64,000 bases of DNA from an uncultured Paracoccaceae bacterium (GCA_947497985.1 CANMIX010000006.1:1-64000); one strand, 5' to 3'. Shown: positions 19,703-29,502, numbered from the stretch's first letter. Numbers and translations are program-made. The notes: generated from the letters alone by a model not told the origin.

Positions 19703-21148
19703 CTAGCGCGGCAAAACCACGCGTGCGCGCAGCCCCACGTCTCCTTGTTCAAACGCAAGGCTGCCGCCGTGGATCGAAAGGATCGTCGCCACGATCGACA
19801 GCCCCAAACCGGTTCCCTCGACCTGGGTGGTGTTATGACCGCGCTGAAACGGTGCCATCATGCGGTTGATGTCATCCAGCGTGAATTCGGTGCCTTCGTC
19901 CTCGATCAAAATGGTGGCATTGCGGCTGTCGGCCTGCAAGGTCACGCGCGCGGTGCGGCCATATTTGATGGCGTTGTCGATCAGGTTCGACAAGGCGCGC
20001 TGCAGACCCACCGGACGGCAAGTGACAATAACACGACGATCTTGGGGGATGGTGGCCTGGCCTTTGCGTGACTGGAACAGGGATCCCATGCCCTGAACCA
20101 CAAGCGGCGCGTTTTCGATCAATTCGACCGGGTGGCCCACATCGCGGTAGTCGTCCACTAACGCTTCGACCAGGGACGACAGCGACAATTCGCGTGGTTC
20201 TTCCAAGTTCAATTCAGCACGGGTGTAGGTCAGCACGCTTTCGATCATGCCCGTCATCTGGTCGATGTCACCCTCCAGCTTTGTACGCAGGGCTGTGTCC
20301 TCGATCAGCCGGGCGCGCAGGCGCAACCGGGTGGCCGGCGTCCCAAGATCGTGGCTGATGCCAGACAAGACCACCGCCCGTTTCGACAGGCTGTCATGTT
20401 CGGCCTCGAGGTAAAGGTTCACCGCGTCCACAACCTGTTTCAACTCGGATGGACCGTCGCTTTCGTAACTTTCCGGACCACCCAGTCGGCGATGCGAACG
20501 CAGACGTTTTGCAAAGGCCTCAAACAGGCTGGAAACCTGGACAACCTGTGACAGCAATATGGCCAGGGTCAGAAACAGCCCCACTGCGGCCAGCAGGCGC
20601 CAGTCGGTCGGGCGCGCGTTGCAACCCCAGACTGCTGTGCCGTCAATTTGTAACCAGGGGCCCAGACCGTAGCGTGCGTAGATCACCGGGTTCGAACAAT
20701 ACGTTGCAAGGATTTGCGTCACATTGCCCAGCTTTTCTGCGGCACTCGCCCTGGGACGCGGGGTGATCTCTCCCACTTTGTACTGCAGCCGGTCCGAGAC
20801 AATGGCAAGGATCAGCGTGTCGCCCAACAACGGGTCGATGCTGCTGGAATGGATCGACAGATTGGTAACATAGGCGGGGTGCGGCGCGTCGGCCAGTCGT
20901 TCAAAACGCCCCGCCTCAGCAAGGGCTGATTGCTCGTGTGACAGGGGCTCTGCGCGAATGTCCTGTGGCAAGGGCGTGCCCTGACGCAGCGCTTCGTACA
21001 AGGAAAAACCGGCAATAAAGCTGTGGGTCAGATGTTTGTCCCATGCGCGCGACGATCCAATCCAGACGCCGCTGAAGATCACACCAGAGAGGGCCGCAGC
21101 CAAGACCCAGATCTGGCCCAACCGGCGCAAGGGGAGGGGGCGCGTCAT
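19703..21148 (-). CDS. Sensor histidine kinase, GtrS-like
   Basis: A 481-residue kinase with TM1 at about 13-33, a periplasmic domain of about 150 residues, TM2 at about 183-203, then the phospho-acceptor motif VVLSGISHDLGTPATRLR and an ATPase domain (NLIDNAIKYGR, EDEGTEFTL, GTGLGLSIV). It overlaps the regulator stop by one base. Position divergent from a sugar ABC operon matches GtrS/GltR of pseudomonads, which controls the gts glucose transporter. The ligand is inferred from context only. Confidence 0.83.
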   Translation of the reverse strand: MTRPLPLRRLGQIWVLAAALSGVIFSGVWIGSSRAWDKHLTHSFIAGFSLYEALRQGTPLPQDIRAEPLSHEQSALAEAGRFERLADAPHPAYVTNLSIHSSSIDPLLGDTLILAIVSDRLQYKVGEITPRPRASAAEKLGNVTQILATYCSNPVIYARYGLGPWLQIDGTAVWGCNARPTDWRLLAAVGLFLTLAILLSQVVQVSSLFEAFAKRLRSHRRLGGPESYESDGPSELKQVVDAVNLYLEAEHDSLSKRAVVLSGISHDLGTPATRLRLRARLIEDTALRTKLEGDIDQMTGMIESVLTYTRAELNLEEPRELSLSSLVEALVDDYRDVGHPVELIENAPLVVQGMGSLFQSRKGQATIPQDRRVIVTCRPVGLQRALSNLIDNAIKYGRTARVTLQADSRNATILIEDEGTEFTLDDINRMMAPFQRGHNTTQVEGTGLGLSIVATILSIHGGSLAFEQGDVGLRARVVLPR

Positions 21149-21879
21149 CAGCTGGCCTCGACCTCAACATCGGTGGAAAACACATAGCCAACACCGCGCT
21201 CGGTGCGCAGCATCTTTGGGTCTTTGGGATTGACTTCGACCTTGGTGCGCAGGCGTCCGACCAGAACATCAATGGCCCGCCCTGCCGCATCGCCGCCGCT
21301 GTCACCGGTAACATCCAGCGCGGCAGCGATCTCTTCGCGGGTCAGAGGGATATGCGGATTGGCCAAGAACACCTTGAGCAGGGCGGTTTCCCGTTTTGAC
21401 AGGGCCACCTGCACCCCGTCAGGCGCACGGACCTCGTCGCGTTTGCCATCGTAAATCCAGCCCTGAAACCTGAATGTTTCGGTGTTGCGACGGTAGATTA
21501 GGGAGGCGCTGCGGCGGGCGCGGTGCAATACGGCCTTCACGCGGGCCAGCAACAGATCCGGGTTAAACGGTTTGGCGATATAGTCGTCTGCGCCCACCTC
21601 ATATCCCGCCATACGCTGATGATCTGCCGACAGCGCCGAGACCAAAATGATCGGCACATCTTGGTCCTTGCGCAGGCGCGCGCAAATCTCGACCCCGTTT
21701 TCATCCCCCAGCATCACATCAAGTAGCACCAGATCCACGCGGTTGTCGTTTATCAAGGTCTGAATTTCGGCTTCGGTGGACGCGGGCAAGGCGATGTACC
21801 CGCTCTGACGCAGAAATTGCGTCATCATCGTGCGCATTTCCTTATCGTCATCAACAACCAGCAAACGGGGAATCGTCAC
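21148..21879 (-). CDS. OmpR-family response regulator, GltR-like
   Basis: A 243-residue regulator: VVDDDKEM acidic pocket, phospho-acceptor Asp54 in LLDVMLGDE, KPFNP lysine near 106, and a C-terminal winged helix with VLVGRLRTKVE and TERGVGYVF. It is first in a regulator-kinase operon and divergent from the sugar transporter genes across 224 bases that hold an evenly spaced GTAAC array, its probable binding site. Confidence 0.85.
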   Translation of the reverse strand: MTIPRLLVVDDDKEMRTMMTQFLRQSGYIALPASTEAEIQTLINDNRVDLVLLDVMLGDENGVEICARLRKDQDVPIILVSALSADHQRMAGYEVGADDYIAKPFNPDLLLARVKAVLHRARRSASLIYRRNTETFRFQGWIYDGKRDEVRAPDGVQVALSKRETALLKVFLANPHIPLTREEIAAALDVTGDSGGDAAGRAIDVLVGRLRTKVEVNPKDPKMLRTERGVGYVFSTDVEVEAS

Positions 21880-21930
21880 AGTGTCTCTCCTCCTTCAGCC
21901 AGTGAAATGGCTCTCCCTCCCAGTGTCATT

Positions 21931-21980
21931 GTAACGCCGTGCAACAAAATCAATGCCAAAGTAACAGGGCGTAACAAAAC
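21931..21980. promoter_or_regulatory. Phased GTAAC array, candidate GltR-like operator
   Basis: GTAAC at 21931, GCAAC at 21941, GTAAC at 21961 and GTAAC at 21971, with a weak CAATG at 21951: four good half-sites on a 10-bp register, forming two related 19-base blocks 30 bases apart. Tandem direct repeats at one helical turn are characteristic of OmpR-type regulators. The array lies between the two-component genes and the transporter operon. Confidence 0.65.
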
Positions 21981-22103
21981 GACACAAAAACGTACCGATT
22001 GGCCGGGCAACCCGCGTATTCCACGTTGTCACAGCCCCCCTTCATTCACAATGATGACCCATGGCCGCCCGGGAGGGGTGGCGATAACGGGAGGAAATCC
22101 AAA

Positions 22104-23348
22104 ATGAAATTTACCGCATTCGCGGCAGTCTCTGCGCTCGCCCTAACATCTGCATCGGCCGCTTTTGCAGGCCCAGAAGCCGAAGTGCTCCACTATTGGA
22201 CATCCGGCGGTGAAGCAAAATCAGTGGCCGTCTTGCAGCAGGAATTTGCCGCCAACGGTGGCACCTGGACCGACATGCCGGTGGCTGGCGGCGGCGGTGA
22301 CGCGGCAATGACCGCGCTGCGTGCCCGTGTCCTGTCCGGCAATGCGCCAACAGCCGTACAGCTGAAAGGTCCTGCGATCCAGGAATGGTACGAAGAAGGC
22401 GTGCTGGCGGATATCTCCAGCGTGGCCGAGGCTTCGGGCTGGGCTGCGGTTTTGCCAGAATCAATCGCCAACCATATGAAATGCGAAGGCACTTGGTGTG
22501 CGGCACCGGTAAACGTGCACCGGGTTGACTGGATCTGGGCCAATGCCGAGCTGCTTGCGGCAAATGGGATCGAAATGCCCACCACTTGGGATGAGTTCAA
22601 CGCCGCCGCCGAGAAGCTGGCCGCTGCCGGCATCACGCCACTAGCCCATGGCGGTCAGGCCTGGCAGGATGCAACTGTGTTTGAGGCGGTGGTGTTGGGC
22701 ATTGGCGGAGCTGACTTCTTCCAAAAGGCATTGGTCGACCTCGACAGCGACGCGCTGACATCTGACACAATGGTGCAGGCCTTTGACCAGATGCGTACCC
22801 TGCGCGGTTACGTTGATGGCAATTTCTCTGGCCGTGATTGGAACCTGGCCACTGCAATGGTCATGAACGGCGAAGCGGCATTCCAGATCATGGGTGATTG
22901 GGCCAAAGGCGAATTCCTGGCCGCAGGCAAAGTGCCGGGCGAAGACTTCCTGTGTGCTTCAACGCCGGGGGATGGGTTCCTTTATAATGTCGACAGCTTT
23001 GCGATGTTTGATGTGGCCGGCGCCGACAAAAAGGCGGGTCAAGATCTCTTGGCAGAGCTGATCGTGGGTCAGAACTTCCAGAAAGTGTTCAACCTGAACA
23101 AGGGCTCAATCCCGGCGCGTGTTGACGTGGCACTGGACGAGTTTGACAGCTGTGCGCATCTTTCAGCCGCTGACATGACATCTTCGTCCGAAGGTGGATC
23201 ACTGCTGCCGTCCTATGCCCATGGCATGGCGCTGCGTGGCGCACAGGCGGGTGCGATCACTGATGTGGTGACCGCGCACTTCAACTCCGACATGTCCTCG
23301 GCTGAAGCGGTGCAAATGCTCGCTGACGCAGTCGCCAATAGCTACTAA
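22104..23348 (+). CDS. gtsA: Glucose/mannose-type ABC transporter substrate-binding protein
   Basis: A 414-residue periplasmic sugar receptor with signal peptide (MKFTAFAAVSALALTSASAAFA) and family strands EVLHYWTSGGEAKSVAVLQQEF and VPVNVHRVDWIWAN-type sugar-site residues (here APVNVHRVDWIW). A disulphide pair is likely in MKCEGTWCAAP. The start at 22104 follows GGAGGAAAT. It is the first gene of a four-gene importer; a strong hairpin terminator lies between it and the permease gene. Confidence 0.88.
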   Translation: MKFTAFAAVSALALTSASAAFAGPEAEVLHYWTSGGEAKSVAVLQQEFAANGGTWTDMPVAGGGGDAAMTALRARVLSGNAPTAVQLKGPAIQEWYEEGVLADISSVAEASGWAAVLPESIANHMKCEGTWCAAPVNVHRVDWIWANAELLAANGIEMPTTWDEFNAAAEKLAAAGITPLAHGGQAWQDATVFEAVVLGIGGADFFQKALVDLDSDALTSDTMVQAFDQMRTLRGYVDGNFSGRDWNLATAMVMNGEAAFQIMGDWAKGEFLAAGKVPGEDFLCASTPGDGFLYNVDSFAMFDVAGADKKAGQDLLAELIVGQNFQKVFNLNKGSIPARVDVALDEFDSCAHLSAADMTSSSEGGSLLPSYAHGMALRGAQAGAITDVVTAHFNSDMSSAEAVQMLADAVANSY

Positions 23349-23363
23349 TCTTTAAATTATGTG

Positions 23364-23397
23364 GCCGCCCCCATGCGCGGCGTGGGGGCGGCTTTTT
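23364..23397 (+). terminator. Attenuating terminator between gtsA and gtsB
   Basis: Ten-base GC stem GCCGCCCCCA (23364-23373) with TGGGGGCGGC (23383-23392), then TTTTT. It is placed exactly like the tctC/tctB hairpin and should raise receptor level relative to permeases. Confidence 0.85.
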
Positions 23398-23411
23398 AAT
23401 GGGAGGACATC

Positions 23412-24284
23412 ATGTCTGACTGGCTCGAAAATCACCTGCCCAAGGTGGTGCTCGCCCCGTCCTTCATTGCCATATTGATCTTTGTCTATGGATTTATTGG
23501 CTGGACGGCGTGGGTCTCTTTTACCCGCTCAAAACTATTGCCACGGTATGAGCTGAAGGGGACAATCCAATACGAAAAACTCATGGCTTCTCCGCGCTGG
23601 GATACAGCGATGGACAACCTCTTTATCTTTGGCGCGCTGTTTATCGTGATCGCCATGGTGCTGGGGCTGATGCTGGCGATCTTCCTTGATCAGCAAGTGC
23701 GCACCGAAGGGGTGATCCGTACGATCTACCTGTACCCAATGGCGCTGTCGATGATTGTGACCGGTACGGCGTGGAAATGGATCCTCAATCCCGGTCTTGG
23801 ACTGGAAGCCACGGTGCGCGGCTGGGGGTTTGAGACCTTCACTTTTGACTGGTTGGTGAACCCGGACTACGCGCTTTATACGGTGGTGATTGCTGCAGTC
23901 TGGCAAAGTTCGGGCTTTGTGATGGCGCTGTTTCTGGCGGGTCTGCGGTCCGTGGATGGTGAGATTATCAAGGCAGCCCAAGTCGACGGGATCCCGACAT
24001 GGCGGATCTATACCGCGATCATCATCCCCTCGATGGCACCGATCTTCCTGTCTGCCTTTATCGTGCTGGCCCACCTGGCAATCAAAAGCTTCGATCTGGT
24101 CATTGCATTGACCGGCGGTGGTCCTGGATATGCAACCGATCTTCCTGCGACTTACATGTATGCCATGGCGTTTTCGCGCGGTGATATCGGTCAAGCGGCA
24201 AGCTCTGCCATGATCATGATGGCCGTCGTCTTCACCATCGTTGTTCCCTATCTCTATTCTGAACTGAGGGCGAAAAATGACTGA
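23412..24284 (+). CDS. gtsB: Sugar ABC transporter permease 1
   Basis: A 290-residue MalF-type permease with six membrane segments and the cytoplasmic EAA loop IIKAAQVDGIPTWRIYTAIIIPSMAP, which docks on the ATPase. GGGAGGA precedes the start. It overlaps the second permease gene by eight bases. Confidence 0.9.
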   Translation: MSDWLENHLPKVVLAPSFIAILIFVYGFIGWTAWVSFTRSKLLPRYELKGTIQYEKLMASPRWDTAMDNLFIFGALFIVIAMVLGLMLAIFLDQQVRTEGVIRTIYLYPMALSMIVTGTAWKWILNPGLGLEATVRGWGFETFTFDWLVNPDYALYTVVIAAVWQSSGFVMALFLAGLRSVDGEIIKAAQVDGIPTWRIYTAIIIPSMAPIFLSAFIVLAHLAIKSFDLVIALTGGGPGYATDLPATYMYAMAFSRGDIGQAASSAMIMMAVVFTIVVPYLYSELRAKND

Positions 24285-25182
24285 TCTGTCCATGTCTCCC
24301 GCCGCTCGTAACGCAAAATCAGATGCCGGGTTTGGCAAGGTCGCCCTGCGGTTGGGATTGTACCTGATCCTCGGCCTGTTTGCGCTCTACTACCTTGTGC
24401 CACTGTTTGTGATGCTCACCACATCCCTGAAAAGCCTTGAAGAAATCCGCACCGGATCATTGATGGCACTGCCGCGTGAGGTGACGTTTGATGCTTGGAA
24501 AACGGCCTGGTCCGGGGCCTGTACAGGTATCCAATGTGAAGGTTTGCGACCCTATTTCTGGAATTCGGTCATTCTGGCCATTCCTGCGGTTGCGATCTCG
24601 ACCATCCTTGGTGCGCTCAACGGGTATGTGATTGCCCATTGGAAATTCAAAGGCGCAAACCTGATCTTCTCTTTGATGCTGTTTGGCTGTTTCATTCCGT
24701 TCCAAGTGGTGTTGCTGCCGATGGCACGGGTGCTGGGCATGATGCAATTGGCCGGGACCATTCCGGGGCTGATCTTTGTCCACGTGATCTATGGGCTGGG
24801 TTTCACAACGCTGTTCTTTCGCAACTACTATGTGACGGTCCCAGCTGAATTGACCAAAGCGGCCAAGGTTGATGGCGCCAGCTTCCTGCGCATCTTCTGG
24901 TCGATCTTTCTGCCGCTGTCGCTGCCGATCATCGTGGTGACCGTTATCTGGCAATTCACCCAGATCTGGAACGACTTCCTGTTTGGTGTCTCGTTCAGCC
25001 AGGCAGGCACCCAGCCTGTCACCGTTGCGCTGAACAATATCGTCAACTCCACCACCGGCGTCAAAGAATACAACGTGGATATGGCGGCTGCGATCATTGC
25101 CGCGCTGCCCACGCTCTTTGTCTACGTCGTAGCCGGTAAATACTTCATCCGCGGTCTGACCGCCGGTTCAGTGAAAGGGTGA
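24277..25182 (+). CDS. gtsC: Sugar ABC transporter permease 2
   Basis: A 301-residue MalG-type permease with six membrane segments and the EAA loop ELTKAAKVDGASFLRIFWSI, ending in the usual YFIRGLTAGSVKG. It overlaps the first permease gene and is followed after three bases by the ATPase gene. Confidence 0.9.
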   Translation: MTDLSMSPAARNAKSDAGFGKVALRLGLYLILGLFALYYLVPLFVMLTTSLKSLEEIRTGSLMALPREVTFDAWKTAWSGACTGIQCEGLRPYFWNSVILAIPAVAISTILGALNGYVIAHWKFKGANLIFSLMLFGCFIPFQVVLLPMARVLGMMQLAGTIPGLIFVHVIYGLGFTTLFFRNYYVTVPAELTKAAKVDGASFLRIFWSIFLPLSLPIIVVTVIWQFTQIWNDFLFGVSFSQAGTQPVTVALNNIVNSTTGVKEYNVDMAAAIIAALPTLFVYVVAGKYFIRGLTAGSVKG

Positions 25183-25185
25183 CCC

Positions 25186-26283
25186 ATGGCTCCTATTCTC
25201 GACATTAAAAACCTCTATAAAAACTACGGAAACGTCGAAATCCTCAAGGATATCAACGTCTCAATCGAACCGGGTGACTTTCTGGTGCTGGTTGGCCCGT
25301 CGGGCTGTGGTAAGTCCACGCTGCTGAACTGTATCGCGGGTCTGGAACCGATCACCGACGGCAGTTTGAGCATTGGTGGCAAGGACATGACCCATGTCAG
25401 CCCCAAGGATCGTGACATCGCGATGGTGTTCCAATCCTATGCGCTTTACCCCACCATGAGCGTGGCGAAAAACATCACCTTTGGCATGAAAGTGCGCGGC
25501 GAAGATGCCGCCACCCAAGAGGCCAAGCTGAGGAAAGTGGCCGCCCAGCTGCAGATCGAACCTTTGCTCAATCGTCGCCCCGGCCAGCTTTCGGGCGGGC
25601 AACGCCAGCGGGTGGCTATGGGGCGCGCCTTGGTGCGAGATCCAAAACTGTTCCTGTTTGATGAACCGCTGTCGAACCTCGATGCCAAACTGCGGGTCGA
25701 GATGCGGTCAGAGATCAAGAAGCTGCATCAAACCCTTGGCGCATCGATGGTTTATGTGACCCACGACCAGATCGAGGCGATGACCCTTGCGACCAAAATT
25801 GTGGTGATGAAAGGCGGCGTGATCCAACAGATCGGCACCCCGGCTGAGATCTACAACACGCCGGCCAACCTCTTTGTGGCGGACTTCATGGGCTCGCCCG
25901 CGATGAACCTGATCCCGGCCAAAACCCACAAAGAAAGCGGCAGCACAGTGTTGGAAATTGCCCGCGCCGACGGAGCACCGCTCAAGCTGACAGATCAACG
26001 CGATCTGGACTTGCCGTCGGATGTTTTGTTGGGCCTGCGCCCCGAAGATATCGCCGAAAGCGGGTTCCGATCTGGCGCAGATGTGCAAGAGGCTGAATGC
26101 ATGGTGGAAATGGTCGAACCAGCGGGAGCGGACACCTATGTTGTGTCGCATCTGGGTGGCAAACAGGTGACCGCGCGTCTTCATGCTGAGACCACGGCGC
26201 AGGCAGGGCATCCGCTGTCCTTGGCCTTTGATCTGGGCAAAGTATCCTACTTTGCGCCCCAGACGGGTGATCGTTTGAACTGA
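25186..26283 (+). CDS. gtsD: Sugar ABC transporter ATP-binding protein (MalK/UgpC type)
   Basis: A 365-residue ATPase: Walker A GPSGCGKST about residue 37, Q-loop FQSYALYP, signature LSGGQRQRVAMGRAL, Walker B LFLFDEPLSNLD and switch His in VTHDQIEAM. The C-terminal 130 residues form the MalK-type OB regulatory domain (LLGLRPEDI). It powers import by GtsABC and ends the operon before a terminator. Confidence 0.93.
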   Translation: MAPILDIKNLYKNYGNVEILKDINVSIEPGDFLVLVGPSGCGKSTLLNCIAGLEPITDGSLSIGGKDMTHVSPKDRDIAMVFQSYALYPTMSVAKNITFGMKVRGEDAATQEAKLRKVAAQLQIEPLLNRRPGQLSGGQRQRVAMGRALVRDPKLFLFDEPLSNLDAKLRVEMRSEIKKLHQTLGASMVYVTHDQIEAMTLATKIVVMKGGVIQQIGTPAEIYNTPANLFVADFMGSPAMNLIPAKTHKESGSTVLEIARADGAPLKLTDQRDLDLPSDVLLGLRPEDIAESGFRSGADVQEAECMVEMVEPAGADTYVVSHLGGKQVTARLHAETTAQAGHPLSLAFDLGKVSYFAPQTGDRLN

Positions 26284-26298
26284 CTTCATCTTGGCTAA

Positions 26299-26336
26299 AA
26301 GACCGGCCCGTGCTTGAACCGCGGGCCGGTCTTGTG
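26299..26336 (+). terminator. Terminator after the sugar transporter operon
   Basis: Twelve-base stem AAGACCGGCCCG (26299-26310) with CGGGCCGGTCTT (26322-26333). Confidence 0.8.
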
Positions 26337-26546
26337 CTTGACGGGGGCGTGGGGCTGCTGTTTTTAATGCGCTTGCCTGCTCGATCAGTATGAGGAAGGC
26401 GTAGATTGGCCATTCTCCACTGGACATTTTTCATTTCAAATTGTGAGGTCATTTTCTGCTGAAGATGCGCCCGCCTTGTAAAGGTGGCCTAGGGCAGCGC
26501 AGTCAATGATTGGCCACATGTGTTGGTCGCACAGAAAGGAATGCCG

Positions 26547-27512
26547 ATGTCGTCCCATGGATATGACGCGGGTCGCTTGAACCTCCCCTTTGTCGGCATC
26601 CCGACGTTTAGCAAATCACCCTATGTTCAGGACTGGGAGACAATAGACGCGGATGTCGCGATCCTCGGCGCGCCGTTTGATTTTGGCGCGCAATATCGTT
26701 CGGGTGCACGGTTTGGCCCGCGCGCGGTACGAGAGGCCTCGACCTTGTTCAGCTTTGGTCATGCCGGAGCCTATGATCACGAAGACGATGCGACCTACCT
26801 TGGCGAAGACGTGCGTATTGTGGATCTGGGCGATGCGGACATCATTCACACCAAGACCGAAGAGAGCCACGCCAACATCGAATTTGGCGTCCGCAAGATT
26901 TTGGAAGCCGGTGCGCTGCCCGTGACCATTGGTGGCGATCATTCGGTGAATATTCCCTGCATCAATGCTTTTTCGGACGACTGTGCGCAGAATGGTCCGA
27001 TCCATGTCATTCAAATCGATGCCCATCTGGATTTTGTGGATGAACGCCACGGAGTGACGGCAGGCCACGGCAATCCGATGCGTCGCGCGATTGAAAAAGA
27101 CTACGTTTCGGGGATGACCCAACTTGGCATTCGCAATGTCTCCTCAACTGCAAAGGAAGGTTATGAGGATGCGCGTGCGCGAGGATCAGATATTCTGTCG
27201 GTACGTCAGGTGCGCAAGCTCGGCACTGATGCGGTGCTGGCGCGTATTCCGGCCGACCAGCGGTACTATGTCACCATCGACATCGACGCTTTTTGCCCAT
27301 CAATTGCGGCCGGGACCGGCACGCCGAGCCACGGCGGGTTTCTGTATTACGATGTGCTGGAAATCTTGCAGGGGTTAAGCAAGCGGGGGGAGGTGGTTGG
27401 CATCGACTTGGTCGAGGTTGCGCCAGCCTATGACCCCTCAGAAAGCACACAAATCCTTGCGGCGCAGTTGTTGTTGAACTTCTTGGGCTTTATCTTCCAC
27501 AGCCGGCGCTAA
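26547..27512 (+). CDS. speB: Agmatinase / ureohydrolase family protein
   Basis: A 321-residue arginase-fold enzyme. Manganese-binding motifs are present: GGDHS, DAHLDF and DIDAFCPS. It hydrolyses a guanidino compound to urea and an amine; agmatine is the commonest substrate, but guanidinobutyrate is possible. The third motif reads DIDAFCPS where most family members have an aspartate before the proline, so substrate assignment is open. The start at 26547 has AAGGA at a six-base spacing; the GTG at 26520 lacks a site. It stands alone between a terminator and a convergent gene. Confidence 0.8.
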   Translation: MSSHGYDAGRLNLPFVGIPTFSKSPYVQDWETIDADVAILGAPFDFGAQYRSGARFGPRAVREASTLFSFGHAGAYDHEDDATYLGEDVRIVDLGDADIIHTKTEESHANIEFGVRKILEAGALPVTIGGDHSVNIPCINAFSDDCAQNGPIHVIQIDAHLDFVDERHGVTAGHGNPMRRAIEKDYVSGMTQLGIRNVSSTAKEGYEDARARGSDILSVRQVRKLGTDAVLARIPADQRYYVTIDIDAFCPSIAAGTGTPSHGGFLYYDVLEILQGLSKRGEVVGIDLVEVAPAYDPSESTQILAAQLLLNFLGFIFHSRR

Positions 27513-27519
27513 GCCTTGG

Positions 27520-29145
27520 TCAGGCGGCGGTTCGGTTCAGGCCTTGCTCTTGCGGTTGGTCTTGCAATGGTTTGCGGTTGGCTTGATGGCGTCGCAGCAG
27601 CGTTTTGATCCGCTTGCCCTGTTTGAGGATCAGCCGAGCGGCCTTCGTCGCGCTTTGTTGGGGAATTGGCACAGGGCCCGTTTCCGCCAGCAGCGCCAGG
27701 CAGTGATCCGCGTCCTCTTCTGACAAGGACCGCAACGCCTCAGGGCCCAGGAGCAACGTTTCACTTACGGTGCCATTGGCCCGCAAAAGGTGATGTTGAT
27801 CCAGCAGGATGTGCGAATAGCAGACCGGGTGATTGGGACGAATTTGTTGGATGCCAGCGTGGCCGACCAGTTTGATCGCGGCCACCAGAACCTCGTCCGT
27901 GCCAAACATGCGCTGGGCAATTTTGGATTTGACCAAGACGCGATGTTGCGGCGAGAGCTGCAAGTCACGCGTTGGGCAGCCTTGGCCCAATGCGCCGGCG
28001 GGTATTAACACGGGGCGGAGCTTGGGAGACGTATCCAATTGCTTGAGCGTCAGGAGACGGCTCCCGATCCAGCGAATGGGTTGCGGACCTTGATCAATTG
28101 TTTCGACCAGATCGCCGATCCGCAGGCCCTCAATCGCGGTTGCTCCTTGTGGCGTTTCGATCAGCGTGCCGGCGACAAAACACGGGGCCGTGCTGGCGGT
28201 CTCTAGGTTGGAGTAGCGAATGGAGTGACCATTGGGCAGGGTCAAACGTCCTTGGGACAGGGCGTAATTTCCGCCCTCTTCAATGGTAAACCGCCCCAAT
28301 GAACGGTCGTTGATTTCTGTGCCAACTGGCAACGCCAAATGATCGGTGCCATCGCCGCCGTTAATACGTCCAAAAACCGTGACATCATCGGCCAGAAAAA
28401 TCCTGTCGTCGCCATCACCGGCGTTCAGGCCGTTGTTGAGAACAGATGAAGACAACATCAACGTGTCGTTGCCATCGCCAAGTAAAAGCCTGTTGTTGAC
28501 CGTGCTTTTGCTGATCTCTACCTGATCATCGCCGTCGCCGCTGTCCAATCCCTGGTTCAAGGTGCTGTCTTGCGCGGAAATGGTGTCGTCACCGTCTCCG
28601 GTGTCCAGCTCAGCGTTGATCGTGGCATCAAAGAGTTCGACCAAGTCTGCGCCATCGCCGGTTTCAAACCGGGTGTTCACGGTGACAGCGGTGATGCGCA
28701 CGATGTCTTCACCGTCACCGGCAGTTAACCCACCAATCTGGTCAAAACCCGCACTGATCGCTTGTATCGTGTCATCGCCCGCGCCGCTTGAAATCCCACC
28801 ACTTGCGGTACTGTCTTGCAAAGTGATCTCGTCGGCGCCCTCGTCACTGCTAATCAGGCCATACAGCGTGCTGTGTGTCAGGGTGAAGACGTTGTCACCA
28901 GACCCCAGGCTCGCTCCGGCTCCGAAGGAATTTGAGATTGTGACGACATCATTTCCGCTGGACACAGATATCCCATCAAACAGATTAGAGTTGCCGGAAA
29001 TCGATACAAGATCAACGCCAGCCGTCCCAAGGACGCCGCTGACTGACGTTACATTCAGCTGGTTTGGATCGCCAAGAACAGAGCCGATGAAACCCGTGAC
29101 TGTGATTGTGCTCCCGGTCGGGGCGTTTCCAAACAAGATTGCCAT
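27520..29145 (-). CDS. Hint-domain protein with N-terminal beta-roll repeats
   Basis: A 541-residue protein in two parts. Residues about 60-300 are 20-residue repeats of the pattern xxxGDGDDxIxxxxSxxNxx, an acidic, calcium-binding-like beta-roll without a cleavable signal peptide. From about 335, CFVAGTLIETPQG begins a Hint (hedgehog/intein) domain, with the nucleophilic cysteine first, a LSPQHRVLV block carrying the conserved histidine, and a 40-residue basic tail. In Roseobacters such proteins are common, are thought to be exported by type I systems, and may self-cleave at the cysteine. No export genes are adjacent. Confidence 0.8.
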   Translation of the reverse strand: MAILFGNAPTGSTITVTGFIGSVLGDPNQLNVTSVSGVLGTAGVDLVSISGNSNLFDGISVSSGNDVVTISNSFGAGASLGSGDNVFTLTHSTLYGLISSDEGADEITLQDSTASGGISSGAGDDTIQAISAGFDQIGGLTAGDGEDIVRITAVTVNTRFETGDGADLVELFDATINAELDTGDGDDTISAQDSTLNQGLDSGDGDDQVEISKSTVNNRLLLGDGNDTLMLSSSVLNNGLNAGDGDDRIFLADDVTVFGRINGGDGTDHLALPVGTEINDRSLGRFTIEEGGNYALSQGRLTLPNGHSIRYSNLETASTAPCFVAGTLIETPQGATAIEGLRIGDLVETIDQGPQPIRWIGSRLLTLKQLDTSPKLRPVLIPAGALGQGCPTRDLQLSPQHRVLVKSKIAQRMFGTDEVLVAAIKLVGHAGIQQIRPNHPVCYSHILLDQHHLLRANGTVSETLLLGPEALRSLSEEDADHCLALLAETGPVPIPQQSATKAARLILKQGKRIKTLLRRHQANRKPLQDQPQEQGLNRTAA

Positions 29146-29502
29146 GCGGGCCTCCCCGTGTTGATCACTTCAAAACTCGTCTCGTCAGCATCTCGAATTC
29201 GCATGCTCGTAAAACGGGGTAAGTTTATGAGAACCCGTCACATATGGCGAGAGATCAAAAGGCTAGTGCGTTTCCGGACGGGCACTGCATCGCGCCGTTA
29301 TTCACTTGTCGTTAAGCAAGATTTCTTAATCCGATGTTAACGATGAGGTGACGGCGTCACATAATATGGATGTGACGCTAGCGCGCTGAAGGATGGTCAA
29401 ATTCCGTGCGCGCGATGCGACTGTATTTCCTGCCAGTGACGTATTTGCCCGTGTTTGGGTGAGTGGGGTTGCTGTCTTGTCACCGACACTCAGCTCTACA
29501 GA
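29146..29502. other. 357-base intergenic region with a small palindrome
   Basis: Between the Hint gene start and the 3' end of the molybdoenzyme gene. It holds GTGACG-G-CGTCAC (29348-29360) followed by another GTGACG at 29371, possibly a regulator site; nothing else stands out and no coding frame is convincing. Confidence 0.4.
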
